From positions 1 to 19,450 of the forward strand of contig CAJXGK010000003.1 of NCBI GenBank assembly GCA_913053815.1: a DNA stretch of 19,450 bases. Reading direction: 5' to 3'. Positions within the stretch are counted from its first letter, which is position 1, and every line of letters starts with the position of its first letter. The notes beneath the pieces were generated by a model that saw only the letters and a list, made by a program, of their open reading frames with translations, had not been told where the DNA came from and ran no database searches. The translations under genes were made by a program, and so were the position numbers. Below are positions 16,508 through 19,450 of this stretch, piece after piece. This stretch comes from an uncultured Rhodanobacteraceae bacterium. GTDB lineage: Bacteria; Pseudomonadota; Gammaproteobacteria; Xanthomonadales; Rhodanobacteraceae.

Positions 16508-17809
16508 CTAACTGGATTTTTTGGCAAACTCCAGCATAGCCACCGCTCCGCCCTCAGGGCGTGGGGCCAGTCGAACCCGCCAGCCATACAGGTTGCACAA
16601 ACGCCACACGATGGCCAGACCGAGGCCGGCTCCCATGCCTTTTACCCCCTCACCCCGGACTCCACGCTCGAACAAGCGGCTGGCATCCTCCGGATTAATG
16701 CCCGGTCCGGAATCCTCGATCAACACCCGATCTTCTTGTACGCGAATCGTAACATCCCCTTCCTGAGTATATTTGAAGGCGTTACCGATGAGGTTGGCCA
16801 GCGCTACGGAGACTACCGATCCCGGGGCCTGAACGGTTAAACTCGACTCAAGCTGTAGATGAACCCGTACCGGTTTGTTGCCAAGCTGAGGGCGCTGCAG
16901 ATCGATCACATTAGCAACGATCTGCGCGACATCCGTGCTCTCATCCTGAACCTGCTGCCCCCCCTGCTCTGCACGCGACAGCAGCAGCAACGCGTCGATA
17001 ATTTCCGCGGCTTGGCGACTGGCGCGCTCGACTCGTTTCAATCGTTCGCTCAACTTAGCCGTCAGATTCGGTGAAGTGAGCATCAATTCGGCAGTACTGG
17101 CAATCACTGCGATTGGAGTACGCAGTTCGTGACTGACATCGGCATTGAACTCCTGATCACGCTGTAGCAGCTCGGTCAGACGTTTGGCGTAATCATCCAG
17201 AGCCAGGGCCACTTCGCCAACCTCATCAGCGGCAAAATGAGGCGCCAGGGGCTCCAAACGGCCACTTTTTCGCAGGGCTCGCAAACGCCGGGCCAAATCA
17301 GTAACCGGGCTCATGATCCGCACCGATAACCAAGCTCCAATAAGCACCGACAGCGCCCCAAACACTCCCACCGCGGCGATCAAGGCATACTTCAGCTGTT
17401 GTTGGCTCTCCAACATCTGTGAGCTGTCGTAACGCACGAAAAACCAGTAATGAGGATCCTTGCGCACCGCCAACATATATTGCTGCACCGAACCGTCCGG
17501 CTCGACCTGTTTGATGGTATGCACACCGTTGTCAAGATCACGCCAGGCGAAAGGAACATTGGAAAATTTGCGTTGGCTGTAGACGTGACCACGGGTCTTT
17601 TCCAGTGGGTAGCCCTGGGTCTCAGGGTTGTTGTAATACGCGTTCGCAAAGCTGTTGATATTGCGTTCCAGCGAATTACCAATGAGTTGATTTTCGAGTC
17701 GGTTGCGCAAGTACATCGCGCTGGCCGCAAAAAGTACGCTCAGCGTGATCGCAAACAGGGAAAAGGACAGGAATATGCGGCTCCGTAGCCTACGCCGATA
17801 GGGAAGCAT
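16508..17809 (-). CDS. Membrane sensor histidine kinase
   Basis: A 433-residue two-component sensor. Two membrane helices (about 11-31 and 142-163) frame a periplasmic sensor of about 110 residues, then a HAMP linker (about 165-215) follows. The dimerisation box is FNADVSHELRTPIAVI (phospho-acceptor H227). The ATPase domain has the N-box NLIGNAFKYT (N343), the G1 box EDSGPGI and the G2 box GAGLGLAIV. It is transcribed after the response regulator and overlaps its end by 20 bp, so the pair is translationally coupled. The periplasmic domain resembles nothing I can name, so the signal is unknown. Confidence 0.94.
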   Translation of the reverse strand: MLPYRRRLRSRIFLSFSLFAITLSVLFAASAMYLRNRLENQLIGNSLERNINSFANAYYNNPETQGYPLEKTRGHVYSQRKFSNVPFAWRDLDNGVHTIKQVEPDGSVQQYMLAVRKDPHYWFFVRYDSSQMLESQQQLKYALIAAVGVFGALSVLIGAWLSVRIMSPVTDLARRLRALRKSGRLEPLAPHFAADEVGEVALALDDYAKRLTELLQRDQEFNADVSHELRTPIAVIASTAELMLTSPNLTAKLSERLKRVERASRQAAEIIDALLLLSRAEQGGQQVQDESTDVAQIVANVIDLQRPQLGNKPVRVHLQLESSLTVQAPGSVVSVALANLIGNAFKYTQEGDVTIRVQEDRVLIEDSGPGINPEDASRLFERGVRGEGVKGMGAGLGLAIVWRLCNLYGWRVRLAPRPEGGAVAMLEFAKKSS

Positions 17810-18479
17810 CCGTATCGCCCATGCGGTAGCCGATGCCGTGTCGGGTGTGAATCAGCGGCTTATCGAAAGGTTTGTCGATCAGGGTTCGCAGCCCATGAAT
17901 GTGGACACGCAGGGAATCACTATCAGGCAGTTGCTCGCCCCACACATATTGTTCTAGCTGGTGGCGTGTCACCACCGAAGGACTGGCTTCCATCAACACC
18001 TGTAGCAATTTCAAGCCGATCGGATTAAGTAAGATGTCCTTACCGGCACGATTTACAGTTAGTGCATCCAAATTGTAGGTGAGATCAGCCACCTTGAGCA
18101 GCCGGCTCTTGGGCCCTTTGCTGCGTCGGGCCAGCACTTCAATTCGCACGCCCAGCTCTTGCAAAGCAAACGGCTTGGTCATGTAATCGTCAGCACCTGA
18201 ATCGAAACCGGTAAGCTTGTGCTCAAGCGTATCGCGCGCCGTCAACATCAATACTGGGGTGGACTTATCCGCCTCATGGCGCAGCTTGCGACAGACCTCC
18301 AGACCATCCATGCCGGGCAAAGTAAGATCCAGCACGATCACGTCGAAATCATGCACGATGGCGAGATGCAGGCCGGTGACCCCGTCTCCTGCAAAGTCCA
18401 CAACATGACCCCGCTCTTCCAGGTAGTCGCCGATATTGGTAGCAATATCGTTGTTGTCTTCAATGACCAGTACGCGCAT
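17790..18479 (-). CDS. OmpR/PhoB-family response regulator
   Basis: A 229-residue regulator. The receiver domain has the acidic pair at ED8-9, the phospho-acceptor D51 in VIVLDLTLPGMDG, Thr80 in MLTA and K102 in MTKPF. The winged-helix DNA-binding domain follows (NPIGLKLLQVLMEASPSVVTRHQLEQYVWG, then DSLRVHIHGLRTLIDKPF and IHTRHGIGYRM). ATG 18479 has GGGAG 10 nt upstream. It heads an operon with the histidine kinase and possibly the ferredoxin-NADP reductase. The regulated genes cannot be inferred. Confidence 0.95.
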   Translation of the reverse strand: MRVLVIEDNNDIATNIGDYLEERGHVVDFAGDGVTGLHLAIVHDFDVIVLDLTLPGMDGLEVCRKLRHEADKSTPVLMLTARDTLEHKLTGFDSGADDYMTKPFALQELGVRIEVLARRSKGPKSRLLKVADLTYNLDALTVNRAGKDILLNPIGLKLLQVLMEASPSVVTRHQLEQYVWGEQLPDSDSLRVHIHGLRTLIDKPFDKPLIHTRHGIGYRMGDTDASLSA

Positions 18480-18820
18480 GGCAAGTAATCTCCCGTCTCA
18501 ATTTCAGATCCTTCAGCAAACCCACTGTAGTAAGTATTCAGTCGGACTAAGAGAATTGTAGCGATGGATGGAAACGATGGGGTAGAATTTTTACGGGTTT
18601 GTGACAAGTCGTGACGCTATCCACGACGCTCCGAAGCCATTCAGACCGATGTTTCATTGACGCAACCTATTCATCCCTCGCCCGGTAGAGCGCCAGCTTA
18701 ACGCTTTAAGTCTGCCGCTTCATCCATATAGAGAAAAGCGGAGTTCCCGTAGTTCGGGGGCCAAGCGGCTATAAGCCATACCGCCATTCATCTGCAAGCC
18801 GGTACCCCACCGGTCACGAA
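18480..18820. other. Regulatory gap between the response regulator and tRNA-Gly
   Basis: No gene is seen. On the minus strand TACAAT (18560-18555) is a good -10 for the response-regulator operon, but the -35 position is poor, which hints at activator dependence. A 5-bp hairpin CCGGT/ACCGG (18799-18813) lies just past the tRNA-Gly 3' end and may aid its termination or processing. Confidence 0.4.
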
Positions 18821-18894
18821 TGGAGCGGGTGAAGGGAATCGAACCCTCGTCAGTTGCTTGGGAAGCAACAGCTCTGCCATTGAGCTACACCCGC
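18821..18894 (-). tRNA. tRNA-Gly (anticodon CCC)
   Basis: On the minus strand the cloverleaf has the acceptor GCGGGTG/CACCCGC, the D-arm AGCTCAATGGCAGAGCT, the anticodon stem GTTGC/GCAAC around loop TTCCCAA (anticodon CCC, decoding GGG), the T-arm GGGTTCGATTCCC, and an encoded CCA at 18821-18823. It resembles gammaproteobacterial glyU-type genes. Confidence 0.97.
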
Positions 18895-19395
18895 ACGAGT
18901 GTTCAGCTTACGCAGCCCCATCGGATTCGGCAAGCAATATTGGCTCTATAGAACCGACTCGAAATAAGCATTCATCTTTTGATCCTGTCGTGGTCGACTT
19001 TAATCTTTCCTGTGAATCCGGCACAACTAATACGCCTAGCGATGATGAAGACGACAAGCTTCCACCCACCGGTAGACACCCCGATGTTCCTCGCCACGTT
19101 GGGGTTCGCGTTTGCTCATCCGCCACCTACTCCTGGTTCCTAGCCCGCACCGCAAACCACTCGCTACGGATTTTAGAGCTACCCAGCGGTTCAGACCATT
19201 ACTCATAACTCAAAAACCTGCCGGGCGACCTCCATCTTACCTTCGGTGGATAGCCACCCAGAGCCCCCAAACAGACATGCCGCATTGCACCATCCATCGG
19301 CAAGCTGCGGTTCAGGTGTATCAGTCAAAGTAGTCGTCGAAAGGAACCCGGCACCTACATCGTGCCGCGGCCAGGTTTGTTGGAGACTACGACTT
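18895..19395. other. About 500 bp without a recognisable gene
   Basis: Open frames here are short, have no ribosome-binding site, and read like random translation. One begins inside the tRNA-Gly gene. I see no RNA gene or mobile-element end. It probably holds the promoters of tRNA-Gly (minus) and of the gene starting at 19396 (plus). Confidence 0.4.
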
Positions 19396-19450
19396 ATGAA
19401 GACACTATCGATAGGACATCGCTTCGCCTTGAGTAGCGGCTTGCTGATGA
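19396..19450 (+). CDS. Partial CDS, N terminus only (possible methyl-accepting chemoreceptor or membrane sensor)
   Basis: ATG 19396 has GGAG 10 nt upstream (19382-19385) and opens a frame still open at the window edge: MKTLSIGHRFALSSGLLM. A short basic start leading into a hydrophobic segment, with the K-x-L-S-I-x-x-R pattern, is common in chemoreceptors and related membrane signalling proteins. Only 18 residues are visible, so the assignment is tentative. Confidence 0.45.
   Translation, partial: MKTLSIGHRFALSSGLLM

Noticed and set aside
18682-18720. Plus-strand stretch GGTAGAGCGCC resembling a tRNA D-arm
   Set aside because: No matching acceptor, anticodon or T-arm can be folded around it.
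18858-19208. Open frame of 116 codons beginning inside tRNA-Gly
   Set aside because: It starts within the tRNA gene, lacks a ribosome-binding site and has unstructured composition.
1-19450. CRISPR array or defence gene cluster
   Set aside because: No regularly spaced repeats and no nuclease, helicase or toxin-like gene was seen anywhere in the window.

Overview
The window looks like a chromosomal segment of a heterotrophic gammaproteobacterium. The evidence is moderately high GC, a TonB-dependent receptor paired with an MFS sugar transporter and a glucoside phosphorylase (a layout common in Xanthomonadales-like bacteria), a short MetF, and a thioredoxin-reductase-like ferredoxin-NADP reductase. 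No 16S or other taxonomic marker is present, so the assignment is only a lean.

Layout: (1) 17-203: a tRNA-Arg(CCG) on the minus strand and a second copy of its 5' half 42 bp away. (2) 204-1910: a plus-strand acyl-CoA synthetase. (3) 1958-8980, minus strand: a disaccharide-utilisation operon read right to left, with a GH65 phosphorylase fused to beta-phosphoglucomutase, then a TonB-dependent receptor (translationally coupled), then an MFS transporter behind a strong intercistronic hairpin. Its promoter region carries an 18-bp perfect inverted repeat containing LacI-type operator palindromes. (4) 9069-11739: a mobile element of about 2.67 kb with IS1595-family character. It has 25-bp imperfect terminal inverted repeats, a perfect 8-bp target duplication (AGTATTTA), a badly decayed ISXO2-like transposase, an internal third copy of one end, and an intact passenger gene for a duplicated DoxX-like integral membrane protein. 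(5) 11888-12898: a LacI-family regulator, very probably the original divergent neighbour and regulator of the sugar operon, now separated from it by the element. (6) 13339-15165: metF and a branched-chain aminotransferase (ilvE), plus strand. (7) 15362-18479, minus strand: an OmpR-type response regulator, a histidine kinase and a ferredoxin-NADP reductase. (8) 18821-18894: tRNA-Gly(CCC), minus strand. (9) From 19396: the first codons of a protein that runs off the window, possibly a membrane sensor or chemoreceptor.

How the genes fit together: the receptor would take an alpha-glucoside or oligosaccharide across the outer membrane and the MFS protein across the inner membrane. The fused enzyme would phosphorolyse it to glucose plus beta-glucose-1-phosphate and isomerise that to glucose-6-phosphate. 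The LacI protein would repress through the GATATC-containing operators. The most noteworthy part is the mobile element: its ends and target duplication can be read directly, and it shows that a membrane-protein passenger was delivered into the regulatory gap of the sugar locus.
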